Source: Schistosoma haematobium (lineage: Eukaryota; Platyhelminthes; Trematoda; Strigeidida; Schistosomatidae). Taken from it: 64,000 bases of DNA. This document shows, one piece after another, positions 50,901 to 60,780 of this stretch. Made by a program: the position numbers and the translations under genes. Under the pieces are notes generated by a model. It was given only the letters and a program-made list of their open reading frames with translations. It was not told where the DNA came from and did no database searches. Position 1 is the stretch's first letter. Each line of letters begins with the position of its first letter. The DNA lies in the NCBI RefSeq assembly GCF_000699445.3, contig NC_067197.1:24225809-24289808 (forward strand). Direction: 5' to 3'.

Positions 50901-53900
50901 GTTGAACTCGTTAATGCTGTTCCCAATACCATTGATAAAGGATATAACACTGAAAGTTGGTGTACTAGATGATGCTGTTATTATGTACTTCGAGTTTGTC
51001 ACCAACTAGATCAATTTTCTCTGCTGTTCCAGTAATAATTCTAATTTAAAAGTATCCATTTTCATTAATTGTGTCGCTATTTGGCATGAATTCAAAATAA
51101 TTAACATTTCCTTTTTTTCGGCTCCAAAATCTCCGTTGTCAGTCGGTGCATTCGGGGACTGTACTAATAATTTCACTATTCCGACTTCAATTTCGTGAAC
51201 GGAACTAATTGTATTCTCTTTTTTTCCCTACCCCATTTACTGAGGTGAAAATACCAGGCTTTGTAGATGAAGCTTTTTTTATGTCGGCCCAGTGTAATCA
51301 ATTCACAATACAACAAGTCGATTATATATCAGTAAGAAACACAACGATTAAAATATTTTAAACTGAGTATTTGTTACGTTAACATAGATCATCGCAAAAA
51401 CGTATTGAAATCCCCTGAATAGTGTTCCCACTGAATAATGATTTGCTCTAACAGAATTTCATTCTTATCGATGTTGGTTTGTTTTCATAAGTTGTATTTG
51501 GCGATCACCCATCCACAACAGTTTGACTTCTAGTTTAATTCCATATGCATAATACTTTAGAAAGTGAAAGCTTAGTACTTATATTCTTAACGAGGTGCAT
51601 GATTGTTTGTTTATTGTCCTCCTCTTTCACTCTTCACTACTTTTTCATCTTAGACGAACAATGGCATTGGCAATCGGTTGATGAATCTGTTATACTACCT
51701 ATGCTGGATGTGAATGCCAAGGATGCTAAGTCCAAACTTTCACAACTTATCCAAAAGTATGATGTTTGTTTAACAGGCGAAGGAATCGATTATCTGTCAA
51801 AAACAAATTCTAGTTTTCTACGACAATTAATTCCAAAAGCTAAAATTTACGCTCGCGTTGCACCGAAACAAAAAGAATCTATACTAGTTCAATTGAAACT
51901 TATGGGATATGTCACATTAATGTGTGGTGATGGGACAAATGATGTTGGGGCATTAAAACAAGCACATGTTGGTCAGTTTTTATCTTTTTTACTTTTCTAT
52001 TTGTCTTTTTTTTTAAAAAAAAGAAAGATTTTATTCTACTGAGTTTAAGGAGTAGTGATATCCCAGTGTTCAATTGATTTTATCATTCAGCTAGTTATTT
52101 ATGAACAAGAAATTAACTTTGATATACCTCACACATTATTGCCTTTTACTTATTTTGTATCCCGTAGATGAGCATATAGGTTTATACATTATTTGATTTT
52201 AATTCATTTTTTATTTATTTAAGGGAGTTATATTGTACTATCTAGCTCCCCTAGCTAAGGTAAATAAAAAGGGCTTTTGAAATCTTTATGGAATTATTAA
52301 TCTTTTCAATAAATTTAGTACACATAGGATTCGTTTATTTCCACATTTTTGTTATATACTAGGTGTCGCACTGCTTAATGAAACGAGTACATCTGTTTCT
52401 CTTGTGGAATTAACTGAGACTAAACAGGCAAGCCCTTCATCTAAGAATATACGTCAGAAAAATCACGGGGGTACTTTCAATCGTGCTAATCGTGGTGATG
52501 TTCACTCTACGAATGCTAATATAAATAACAGTAATCCAGCTGTACGCCCGTCATTCAATTTGCCTGCACTAGATACAGAACAAGAAGTATCAGTGGTTCG
52601 TCTTGGTAATGCTAGTATCGCAGCTCCTTTTACTGCTAAAATGTCTTCTCCTATTGGAGGTAAGTAAGGTTTACCTCTAATTTTCTCTACTTTTTAACAA
52701 GTGAAATTCCCTTGATACTTTGATATCAAAAAGTTGTAAAAATAAACTCCCGTCAGTTAAATTTTAGAGCTATAAAAATTTACTCCTCACAACATTCAAT
52801 GAAATAAAAATTGATCATAGTTAATATTTACTACTTTTGTTTATGCAAATTTAATCCAAATTTTATACACACAATTCATTCGATAAGTTGATTTAAGACG
52901 GAACAACAAAGCTTATTATAATAAGATAATTTTTTATGATAAGGCCTTCAGTCTCAAAATGTAAAGTAACAATAACATCCCTGTTTGTTTATTAGACTAA
53001 AAGGTAGGTAAACTTTTTTTTATAGACTAATGACATTACCAGGAATTCCAATCTTGAATTATACTCTGATATTCGAAAATATCGATCGTTAAATACTAAA
53101 CTCGACGAAGTATGTCTTAACATTTCTGTTTATGTGATTCATACAATAATTAGTCAAATATTTTCAATATTTCAGATATCTAAACAAAACAACAACAAAA
53201 ATTAGCACACATAAAACACTTCAACAGTTTGCGATCTTTTTGGTTATTATCGAATTCATCATCATAATGAAAAAAGAAAGAACTCTTTTTTACCTAATAA
53301 TTATCCGTGGATTATTTGATTTCATATTTAGATTTGTATATTTTTGTTCTCTCTCCCGAAATTTTCTCTATTTTTCATGTTTGTGTATTAATTATTATTT
53401 TTATTGTTCTAATGTATTTTCTATTTTATTTAGTCTGTCATATTGTTATGCAAGGACGTTGTACATTGGTGACTACATTGCAAATGTATAAAATTCTAGC
53501 TATAAATGCATTGATCATTGCTTATAGTTCATCAGTTTTATATCTGAAAGGTTTTAAAATATCTGATACTCAAGCAACTATTCGTGCTTTACTTCTATCA
53601 GCTTGTTTTCTGTTCATTTCACGCTCTAAGGTATATATATATATATATATTTTAATGATTAACATATTAATTGTGTCTTTTGTTTATTTTTTAAAATTGA
53701 TATATTAATACCTAGTTACAATTTTAATCAGAAAAATATTTAACATATTTCACAGATTGAAATCATGAGTCAATTGAAGCTAGACCACCATGGAAAACCT
53801 GGAAGCACTGGACGGCCGTTTCGTCCTAGTATGGGACTTCTCATCAGTGCGCATCCACGATCTCGCACCCCACGAGATTTGAACCCAGGACCTATCATTC

Positions 53901-56900
53901 TCGTGTTAATGTCTAACTTTAACCAATCCACGAAGTTGCGCCACCGTATACCGGGATCGTGGATGCGCGCTGACGAGGAGTCCCATACTAGGACGAAACG
54001 GCCGTCCAGTGCTTCCAGGTTTTCCATGGTGGTCTAGCTTCAATTGACTCATGATTTCAATCTGTGAAATTTCTAAAATCTCCACAAACCCTTCTGGTAA
54101 TATTTCATATTTATTTAGAGGTTAGTTTATTGTTTGAACTAATAGAAAAATTATTTTATAATATTCTTTAATCAACCAGAGAACACTAAAAAGTTGCTTA
54201 TTATTTTTTATTTGAAAAATCCATATTGAATTCTTTTAAACAATTTGAATAAGGTAAACATAAGCAGAGTTCATGTTTTTTTTGTTTTTTGGAGGGAGGA
54301 AGGTACGTTAAATACAAAAATCTAAAGTTGATAAGTTGATTATTTACATAGGTGATAAGTTAGTGATATTGATGAATGATTCCAACCCATGAAAATAATG
54401 ACTAATACATACTTAAGATGTCATAAATTCATTTTTGTATTAGTTATTTGGATCTTCCCATTGATATTTAGGACTGCAATTGGTTAGTCTGTTATTGAAA
54501 TATGTACATTCTGTGAGAATGGTCTCAATATAGCCTTAAGTCAAAGGCGAGGAGTAATGGGTTAGAGTCCCAGAGTGAACATCAACCCTGAGATGCAAGT
54601 ATATCCAGCTGACGAGTCCAAAACGGGACCAAACACGTGTTCCGGATTCCACTGCTAGCCACCACCTTTGCTTATAGTGTTATAAATTGTTTAAAGTTGA
54701 AAAATTTTAGCAATTCAGTTTCATAGTAAACTTGTTGGTTGTTTATAAATCTAATATTTAGGATTTCCATTTAGAGGAGGGTTTTATAGACGGTTTGAAA
54801 TTAGTACTCCACAACTAACTATTGTATCTTTCATTGTGATATGCAATTAATCATAAAAAACGTTGAAAATCAGAACGTATTTTTGTTGGTCAAAGTTGCC
54901 ACACTTGACCAGCACAAACCTAGGAAATGAAAAATATGTAACGTAAGGAAACTAAAACTTGTAAGTAGTTGTAATGGTAGGGAAAACGCAAAACTTAAGA
55001 AATATAATCTTAAAAGATTAAAATATTTTAAACTTAGATGAAGATAAAAAAAAGTTAGGATACACCAACAATATTGAAATTTTGGATCATATCATCTAAC
55101 CATCGATTGAGTGCAATCAACTCACGGACTAGAATCAGTTGTGTCAAATAAGACTTTCTAGTCAGTGATTGAAATTCACTTGACTTATTCAGTAAGCTCT
55201 CTCTTTGTATAAGATTTTCCTCTTTATTTTTATTTTTTATTGACTTCAAAATAAATTCTTATTACACTCATTTTTCGTTATTTACTACACTCGAAATTGT
55301 GTTTATTATCAGTTTTTTGCAATTGATTGATCACCGAGTGGTAACTGATATCATGTTTGTCAGTCATTTGCAAATATCTCAGTCCTACAACAGGTCAGTC
55401 ACAGCCCAATTAACTGAATGTTGACATCTTAGACTTTAAAGTTAGTTGGCACGGGTTTGTGTTATACAATCTTTTCGTTCAGGATCGCAGAAACTCCTTG
55501 TTGACTACGTCCAATCAGATAACAGTGCTTTCGTTGTTTTATTGAAGTACGATTATATCTTTTCGCGAAAGCGAACCTTTTGTTTTGCGTGTTATTCACC
55601 AATCTCTTACTTTTTTTTTTGTAAATTTAACGTATCTATAGCCGCTAAAAGCACTTTCTAAAGAGCGCCCTATACCGAACATATTTAATGTGTATACGCT
55701 ACTTACTGTGTCCTTACAGTTTCTTGTTCACTTCTATGTGCTGTATTTGTTAACTATGGAAGCTGAATTAAGAATGCCTAAAGTGTAAGTCATTTACTTG
55801 GATTAGATTATTATATATATATATATATCCAAATAGTCAGTTTTACTTATTACTTAGATTATGAATAAACGTTTTATAATCACCTTCAAATATCATCCTT
55901 ACAAGGGAATATGATCTCTGTATTAAGCTCGGATGTTTTTAGATTCATCCAGTTGGATCAATTTTCTTAACAATGACTTTTGGCCAATTATAATTACTGT
56001 AAAGTTTACTGAACAAACGAACCAGTTCACTTCGTCGTTGAATATTAAGTGCAGTAATAGTATAGCAGATAATGCTTCGTAAAGTGTCAAATCAAGAGCG
56101 AAATCTGTTCTTAAAGTCACTGATCTTTGTGGTGAATCATGTAAGGAAATGATGAATCCAACAATAGTGCTTTCTATCTTACTTTTTGGGTTTATCCTTT
56201 TTTCTTAAAATTTTCTGTAAATTAATTTATTTCCGGTTATATACTTCAAAATTCACCTACTTTTGAGATGGTCTCATGTCTTTTTTTCGGCTATTGAACG
56301 TTTCTTTTCTAATGGGTTGTTCTGCATGGTTAGATTTAACAAAACGTAAACTGAAAATAGACTAACTGAGAACTTCGTAAAAATGTTCTTGAGTTTAAAC
56401 TGTTACATCATCAAAATTTTTCAGAAATCTTTTTATATTCTATTAAATAGTTATCAGTGGATTTACTTTTTACCGCTCATATATGGGCAGCATATTTATT
56501 CATGAGTAGTTCAAGTTTAATAAAATGAATGTCTTTTACTGTGAATTTGAAGTTTTTTCAAAAAAATCATTTGCATTTTTAACATTCGAAGCACTTTATA
56601 AGGCTGTGTATTGAGATTTCTTTTTCTGAAATGTGGTTTAGTCGTGTAAGTTATGAAATTCTTTGGACCGATGAAAAAGGAGGTTTAGAACGTTTAAAAA
56701 ACTATTCATTTATAGTTTCTTAAATCAACCAAAGCTGAATGTATACTCTGTTCATGTATCTCTAAAACTCAATGTATCTTTCCAGTTTGGATGATATAAC
56801 TGGTGAAGTTTCTATACTTTAGATTGTAGTCTATCATAAAATACAATGTTTTGTCGTGACCAAAAATATTAGTCAATGTTAATATTAAAGTTGCCGGGGT

Positions 56901-59900
56901 ATCCTCACCGTTAATTTGTCAAATAGTTTTGTTATATATATTAGTGGTTTTACTATCGTAGCTGTTTTATCACCACATAGTAGCTCACACATGGAAACTG
57001 AACAAGAAAGAGGAATAACTAAAGATATGGGATTATACCAATCAATTGACGTTTGAAAGTAAGCGGTTAGAACGCTTTTTTTATGGGAGAATCTGATAAT
57101 CACAGTACCGCATAGGAAATATTTAAGTGACGGTGTACACTTTGAGTCTAAGAGGACTCCGTTTTACAGCCTTTGCCGTTGCTGATTTTTCGAGAGATAA
57201 TAGAAGTTTTACAATGAGACCATATGACTCAGGAAACCGAATCTCATTGAAACGACGCCTAAATGTTTGCATTAACACTCATATTTCGTTAGTGTAATAA
57301 GACGAAGATTATCAGAACTATGTGATGTATTAGCGCAATACATTTCGAACAATCTGACCACACATATACTTGTTAAGAACATATATAAAAATAAAAAAAG
57401 TGTTCTTAACAAGAATATATGTGAATAGATTGTTTATAATGTATTACGCTGATATACCACATAGTTCTGATAGTCTTCGTCTTATTACGCTATCAAAATT
57501 TATCTACGGGACTAATTGCTTTAAACACTTATATTATTTATTATTAGTAAGTAATATAGTATAAAACGCAAAAATACAATCAGGGTCGAGTATACCCAGA
57601 ATTCATAGTCGGACTTATCGTTTTATATATACACGTCTGTTTATGTTTTATATATAGTCTCTGTGGACCGTAACTCATATATGATTATGTAAATATTTCA
57701 TCTGATCTGTCATTGTGAGTGAATTTAGTATTTATTTCCCGATTTTACCACTAATATGTATTTCTTTTTTAAAATTGATTTTTCAGGGATGATGATTTCA
57801 TAGATTTACATGCTGAATTTAAACCTTCAGTTTTGAACACTTTAGTCTATCTCATTTCAACCGGAATGGAAGTAAGTAACTTGTAAATAAACGCACCAAT
57901 AAAATTGGTTTTAGTAGCGTATGCCTGTATACCGGTTACCACAGCGCGCAATGCTGATTAGTGCTGGGGATGGTTGGAAAAAAGTTAGGGGCGGCCAAAC
58001 GTGAACTTAGCATCAGTCCTTGAAGCCACTAACTTCTGGTCTGAGCCATGTTGGTAGATGTAGACTACTTGATTTGGGTCCGCGTGACTATCGTAACCAA
58101 TGGTTGGAGATTCTTGGTGACATGGCTCAGAATCGATCACAATGGTGTATACACTCTCTGTCTTCCCTCAAACTAAGAGATTAAAATCACTTTATATCTT
58201 TCTTTCTACGAACTAATTCTTTCTCCCCGTATCACATCCTTTTATGCTGTCTTACATGTATTAATGCCATTGAAGTAACTTGTATGAATTTTTTCATCTT
58301 GTGCTATTGAGGTATGACAACTTGAACTTATGCATAAATGTTCCTAGTCCTGCATTGCAGCTGACTGATTCAATAATTTAAATTAGTAATGAAGGCTTTA
58401 TCATTCCGGATGCGCTACTACAAAACTCAAGGGACGTCAATTGCATCGATAGCTTTTGATATAGAGGTTCCTTACTTTTTGCATAAACGTGTACGTCCAA
58501 GCATGAGGGTTGCTATTTGTTTTAGGATCAACATTTTTTAAAGCTTTTTTTCATTGTGAAAAGTCAGTAACGCTGGAGTTGACGGTTATTAATGATAAAC
58601 ACCATACTGAGTAAGCGTTCTAGCCTAGTCAACAAAACGACTTTACTGTTGGACCTTAAATTTGCCATGTACCGTCATACCACTATCCACTCTACTTCAT
58701 TCGTTTTTTAGTGCTTCAAAGATTTGTGGTATAAACCGTAATGCTTTATTTACTCATCATAATAAGTCAATTTGGTTTACTACGTTAGTGTAAAAGTTAA
58801 ACATCTAATATTTACTTACAATTTCATTTCGTATAGATATTTAATATTATATTTCATCTTGTAAATACCATGCATATGTTTTACATATTCATTATAGACT
58901 GTCACATTGGCTGTAAACTATACTGGTCATCCGTTTATGGAGTCTTTGATTGAGAATAAACCAATGTTGATTTCTTTGATTGTCGCCGTATTAGGAATTG
59001 TAATTCTACCTTTTGGTCCATTCGCTGATGCTTTACAGTTAGTTCATTTAGATTATGATGTGAGTTGTTGTTCTTTCTTTTGTGTGTGTTATATTAAAAA
59101 TGTTCATTTTATCATTTGAAAGTTTGACGATTTTTAATTTTTCTACTTTTAATATTTATCTTAAGAAATATTTTATTCTCCTATAATTTCATATTGTACA
59201 GAATAAAAATTCAGATTGTTTATATTGATTGTGTTAAGTATATGTTGAGTAATTCCAATATAGTAGAAGTACTATGCATTCATATAAAAAAGGAATCTGT
59301 TTGTTTTCAACATATTTTCCACTGTTCAGGATTTCTCACTCACATGTTATAAAAGGTGAAGGTCGATGCATGCAATGAACTTTCCTTGAAAAGTTAACTA
59401 TCTGATTTATATTAAGCTAATATTATGTCTTTTTGAATACAATACAATCTATGCTTTGAAATATACAAATATACAGTTTATTTTAATGCCTCTTCAATGA
59501 TTTCTTAAGCTAACAATTATTGAAGAGAAGTAATAGTGTACAAAAAATATGATGAATCGTATATTTGCATTAAATATCCAGTTAATAGCCAGGAACTGAC
59601 ACTATTGTGTTTCGACGAAAGTTGTCATACTTCAATGGAAGGCGATCAAGTATCAATAAATAATCACGTATTACTTAGTCCAAGACATATCCAAGTTGGT
59701 TTAAAACAGCTTAAAATTGTTTTTTTTTTCATTGTATTTGTTCAACATCTAACGGTTTTACTATTGGGCGTTTATAGAGATTGTTAAATTTCTTAGTTTA
59801 CATCGCGGAATGATGTTAATTAAATACTAAGGGAAGAGGGTCGTGGATCCTCATTGCTAAAGTGTCTCGTACTAAGACAAAACAGCTGTCCAATACTTCT

Positions 59901-60190
59901 TCGTTTCTGATGGTCGTATAGCTGAGACCATTCCCTCTTCTGTGTAAACTGCGAAATATTATCTACTTTTCTCAATCTTTAAAACATTGAAATTCAGGAA
60001 AGTGAAAAAGAAAACAGAATTTTTTTTTCATGTTTTGTACTTCTAATCTTTCTTTGCCCTTATCTTGGTTTCTTTTTTATAGCTCCGTATAATGTTTTTC
60101 AAAGTATTGGCATTCGATTTCATAGCTTCATTTTTGATAGATCGTGTATTAGTCTTTATCTTTGGTCGAGTCAAACAAAAATCCCTTTAA
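32916..60190 (+). CDS. ATP13A1: P5A-type P-ATPase (ATP13A1/Spf1 orthologue), 19 exons
   Basis: Exons: 32916-33167, 33202-33291, 33330-33520, 33552-33780, 34430-34606, 35315-35444, 37450-37632, 39545-39682, 43486-43606, 45616-45837, 46762-46993, 47997-48234, 51654-51971, 52363-52659, 53434-53630, 55642-55784, 57787-57871, 58898-59059, 60083-60190. They sum to 3513 nt, with all junctions GT-AG and in phase, giving 1170 residues (human 1204). P5A pumps sit in the ER membrane and use ATP to extract mis-inserted or mislocalised transmembrane helices. In order: two extra N-terminal hydrophobic segments (residues 24-71), the [18 protein letters not shown] block, actuator TGES (305-308), M4 motif PQELPLE (442-448), phosphorylation site DKTGT (Asp485), nucleotide-binding KGSPE (609-613), TGDN (702-705), hinge GDGTND (826-831) and the C-terminal membrane helices. 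An in-frame TAG at 32892 supports the start. AATAAA at 60552 may end the transcript. The glutamine in PQELP is unusual. Confidence 0.95.
34060..34146 (+). other. Candidate cassette exon inside ATP13A1 intron 4
   Basis: An 87-bp, 29-codon open block bounded by CCAATAG on the left and GTAAGTAG on the right, both usable splice signals. It is phase 0 at both ends, as is the surrounding intron, so inclusion would add 29 residues between NIY and VYRQKKW without a frame change. No counterpart exists in human ATP13A1. It could be an alternative exon or chance; transcripts decide. Confidence 0.3.
34430..35444 (+). CDS. ATP13A1: ATP13A1 exons 5-6: actuator domain
   Basis: Exon 5 (34430-34606) holds [25 protein letters not shown] and the dephosphorylation loop TGES. 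Exon 6 (35315-35444) continues with [14 protein letters not shown]. Donors are GTGAGT and GTTTGT. Confidence 0.93.
34805..34990 (+). repeat. Fragment of dispersed repeat X in ATP13A1 intron 5
   Basis: Begins with TTATTTATTT and a stretch shared with the RTE-like 3' tail (ATATTGGTACAA, GCGCCACACAAA, here in reverse sense). It continues into the repeat X start (CTGCCCGGGTGCCCAAACCG). Confidence 0.55.
36040..37215 (+). pseudogene. RTE-like retrotransposon 3' half in ATP13A1 intron 6
   Basis: Reverse-transcriptase palm with [12 protein letters not shown] (YADD changed to YADN), then [13 protein letters not shown] (36051-36479). After a broken linker comes the RTE C-terminal region: [27 protein letters not shown] and [14 protein letters not shown] (36709-37014). 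The endonuclease and RT N-terminus are absent, so it is a 5'-truncated copy in the gene's sense orientation. The altered catalytic Asp and stops make it inactive. The same 3' end recurs at 57.9-58.4 kb. Confidence 0.8.
37450..39682 (+). CDS. ATP13A1: ATP13A1 exons 7-8: M3-M4
   Basis: Exon 7 (37450-37632) has [17 protein letters not shown] and the M3 helix ending SAYVWIEG. Exon 8 (39545-39682) has [17 protein letters not shown] and then [13 protein letters not shown], the P5A substrate-site motif with Gln443 where Pro is usual. Confidence 0.94.
39225..39410 (+). repeat. tRNA-derived SINE with degenerate hammerhead, ATP13A1 intron 7
   Basis: An A-box-like TCAGTAGCTAGGTGAATAG (about 39237) and B-box-like GGATTCGAGTCCC (about 39287) precede a hammerhead-like core at 39326-39375: CTGACAAG, stem-II GTCCC/GGGC, GTAAC and TTCTGAG. 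This is the layout of Sm-alpha elements of schistosomes. Core changes (CTGACGA to CTGACAA, GAAA to GTAA) predict loss of self-cleavage. Confidence 0.7.
40336..41970 (-). pseudogene. Internally deleted RTE-like element, minus strand, ATP13A1 intron 8
   Basis: Read downward from 41970, an APE-type endonuclease region ([23 protein letters not shown], then [10 protein letters not shown] and [14 protein letters not shown] in another frame) jumps near 41100 straight to the RT C-terminus ([43 protein letters not shown]). It ends in an ATT repeat and tail near 40336. The RT catalytic core is deleted and frames are broken. Confidence 0.8.
42190..42400 (+). repeat. Repeat X, left piece (interrupted by RTE copy)
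   Basis: Matches the 5060-5290 part of the copy at 5 kb. It stops at GGTTTGGGATCCGG, where the plus-strand RTE copy begins. The remaining part of repeat X resumes at about 43190. Confidence 0.6.
42401..43190 (+). pseudogene. RTE-like 3' end, plus strand, inside repeat X
   Basis: Encodes the RT C-terminus ([35 protein letters not shown], then [13 protein letters not shown] and the [15 protein letters not shown] region in another frame). It is followed by 18 ATT triplets (42988-43042) and a tail ending in AATAAATAAATAAA. It is near-identical to, and inverted relative to, 40336-41100, giving a long inverted pair with about 1.3 kb between the arms. Confidence 0.8.
43190..43370 (+). repeat. Repeat X, right piece
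   Basis: Starts AGCGCCGGACATTCGCTTTC and ends CCAGGGCATTTGGGGG, matching 5330-5455 of the copy at 5 kb, with an extra GC-rich insertion. Together with 42190-42400 it frames the RTE insertion. Confidence 0.55.
43486..43606 (+). CDS. ATP13A1: ATP13A1 exon 9: phosphorylation site
   Basis: Encodes [13 protein letters not shown] and [10 protein letters not shown]. Asp485 of DKTGT is the aspartate phosphorylated in the P-type cycle. Flanked by TTCTAG and GTAAGT. Confidence 0.95.
44718..44876 (+). repeat. tRNA-like SINE in ATP13A1 intron 9
   Basis: Has a tRNA-like internal promoter: A-box-like GGTAGCTTAGAGG (about 44725) and B-box GGTTCGAGCCCCAC (about 44772). A tail runs into the (TA)n tract. It is not a functional tRNA, since no cloverleaf with a 7-bp acceptor stem is apparent. 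A minus-strand relative with GGATTCGAAC lies near 46470. Confidence 0.5.
44877..44943. repeat. (TA)n microsatellite
   Basis: About 33 uninterrupted TA dinucleotides in intron 9, directly after a SINE tail. Confidence 0.95.
45020..45430 (-). repeat. Repeat X, diverged, reversed
   Basis: Read on minus it has CTAGGGGGATCAC and GAGCCTTTGATCCAGAGG, the repeat X landmarks. Strongly diverged. The borders are approximate. Confidence 0.4.
45616..48234 (+). CDS. ATP13A1: ATP13A1 exons 10-12: nucleotide-binding and P-domain return
   Basis: Exon 10 (45616-45837) has LASCHSL and [12 protein letters not shown]. Exon 11 (46762-46993) has [23 protein letters not shown] and [13 protein letters not shown]. 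Exon 12 (47997-48234) has [15 protein letters not shown] and [14 protein letters not shown]. Intron 11 contains nothing recognisable. Confidence 0.94.
48780..49680 (+). pseudogene. Very degraded RTE-like 3' fragment, ATP13A1 intron 12
   Basis: Broken frames still align with the RTE C-terminus at 36.4-37.2 kb: [22 protein letters not shown], [12 protein letters not shown] and QNRLQWQRR. It is much more decayed than the other copies. The rest of the 3.4-kb intron (49680-51650) shows no gene. Confidence 0.55.
51654..52659 (+). CDS. ATP13A1: ATP13A1 exons 13-14: P-domain hinge and cytosolic loop
   Basis: Exon 13 (51654-51971) has [23 protein letters not shown] and [15 protein letters not shown]. 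Exon 14 (52363-52659) starts GVALLNE, passes a Ser/Asn-rich insertion of about 60 residues, and ends [16 protein letters not shown], as in other P5A pumps. Confidence 0.95.
53434..60190 (+). CDS. ATP13A1: ATP13A1 exons 15-19: C-terminal membrane domain
   Basis: Exon 15 (53434-53630) has [17 protein letters not shown] and FLFISRSK. Exon 16 (55642-55784) has [19 protein letters not shown] and [11 protein letters not shown]. Exon 17 (57787-57871) has [14 protein letters not shown]. Exon 18 (58898-59059) has [18 protein letters not shown]. Exon 19 (60083-60190) ends with [19 protein letters not shown] and TAA. The protein stops without a recognisable sorting signal. Confidence 0.94.
53748..54070. 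repeat. 323-bp palindromic (fold-back) element, ATP13A1 intron 15
   Basis: Two arms of about 122 bp (53748-53869 and 53949-54070) are near-perfect inverted copies around an 80-bp centre. Each arm carries CTGAYGAG … GTCCCATACTAGGAC GAAACGGCCGTC when read towards its outer end, resembling a hammerhead core. The centre has GATTTGAACCCAGG, a reversed tRNA-like B box. It looks like a head-to-head pair of a tRNA-derived SINE. Confidence 0.75.
54477..54690 (+). repeat. Sm-alpha-type SINE with hammerhead ribozyme relic, ATP13A1 intron 15
   Basis: A tRNA-like head with B-box-like GGGTTAGAGTCCCAG (about 54560) is followed by AACCCTGAGATGCAAG and the hammerhead segment at 54604-54650: ATCCAG, CTGACGAG, stem II GTCC/GGGAC, CAAAC, ACGTGTT and CCGGATTCC. 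This matches the schistosome satellite/SINE hammerhead in order and spacing. G12 of the GAAA box is C here and the cleavage-site C17 is T, so it is probably inactive. Confidence 0.8.
57291..57491. repeat. 201-bp fold-back hairpin, ATP13A1 intron 16
   Basis: Imperfect inverted arms of about 90 bp (AGTGTAATAAGACGAAG at 57291 against CTTCGTCTTATTACGCT ending 57491) meet at an A-rich loop (57381-57400) bounded by TGTTAAGAACA / TGTTCTTAACA. No coding content. It could be a MITE-like element or a hairpin RNA source. Confidence 0.7.
57915..58380 (+). pseudogene. RTE-like 3' end, ATP13A1 intron 17
   Basis: Closely matches 36740-37215, including [18 protein letters not shown] codons (now frame-broken), [17 protein letters not shown] codons and the 3' tail ending near CAGCTGACTGA. 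It is 5'-truncated and inactive. Confidence 0.75.
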
Positions 60191-60710
60191 TGTATCCAAT
60201 CAATGTATCAACCATATTGATTGATGGAAGGAACGCATCCGTCGGAGACAACCATCAGTTTTCGTTTTCATTTAATTAATTCACATGCACACATGTATTT
60301 GTATTAACAAGTTAGCTGTGTATATATGTGGGCATGACAATTCATTTTGATATGTAATAATAATAACTATTGTTAGGATATGTTTTCATTTTATCTTTTT
60401 TTTTGAATAGCTGTACTAATCTGTCTAATGTGCACCTTCATAACTTCTACAGTATAATAGTAGTAAAATGGTGTTAATATTTTTCTCTCTCCTAGAATAT
60501 TAAGCAAATATCCTTACTTCACTTTCTTCATTCGCTTTTTTTCATTAAAGAAATAAATATCTGTCCTAATAATTATATACATAAAGAGCTTAATGCGTCG
60601 ATATATGAATTTATTGTTGTGGGAAGGTTTGGTGTGTGATTATTGATGATACTTTCATTGACAATGATGATAGTATTCGGTTTTTCGTTTTGTTTTCTAC
60701 GTTGTGGTTG

Positions 60711-60780
<70 letters not shown>

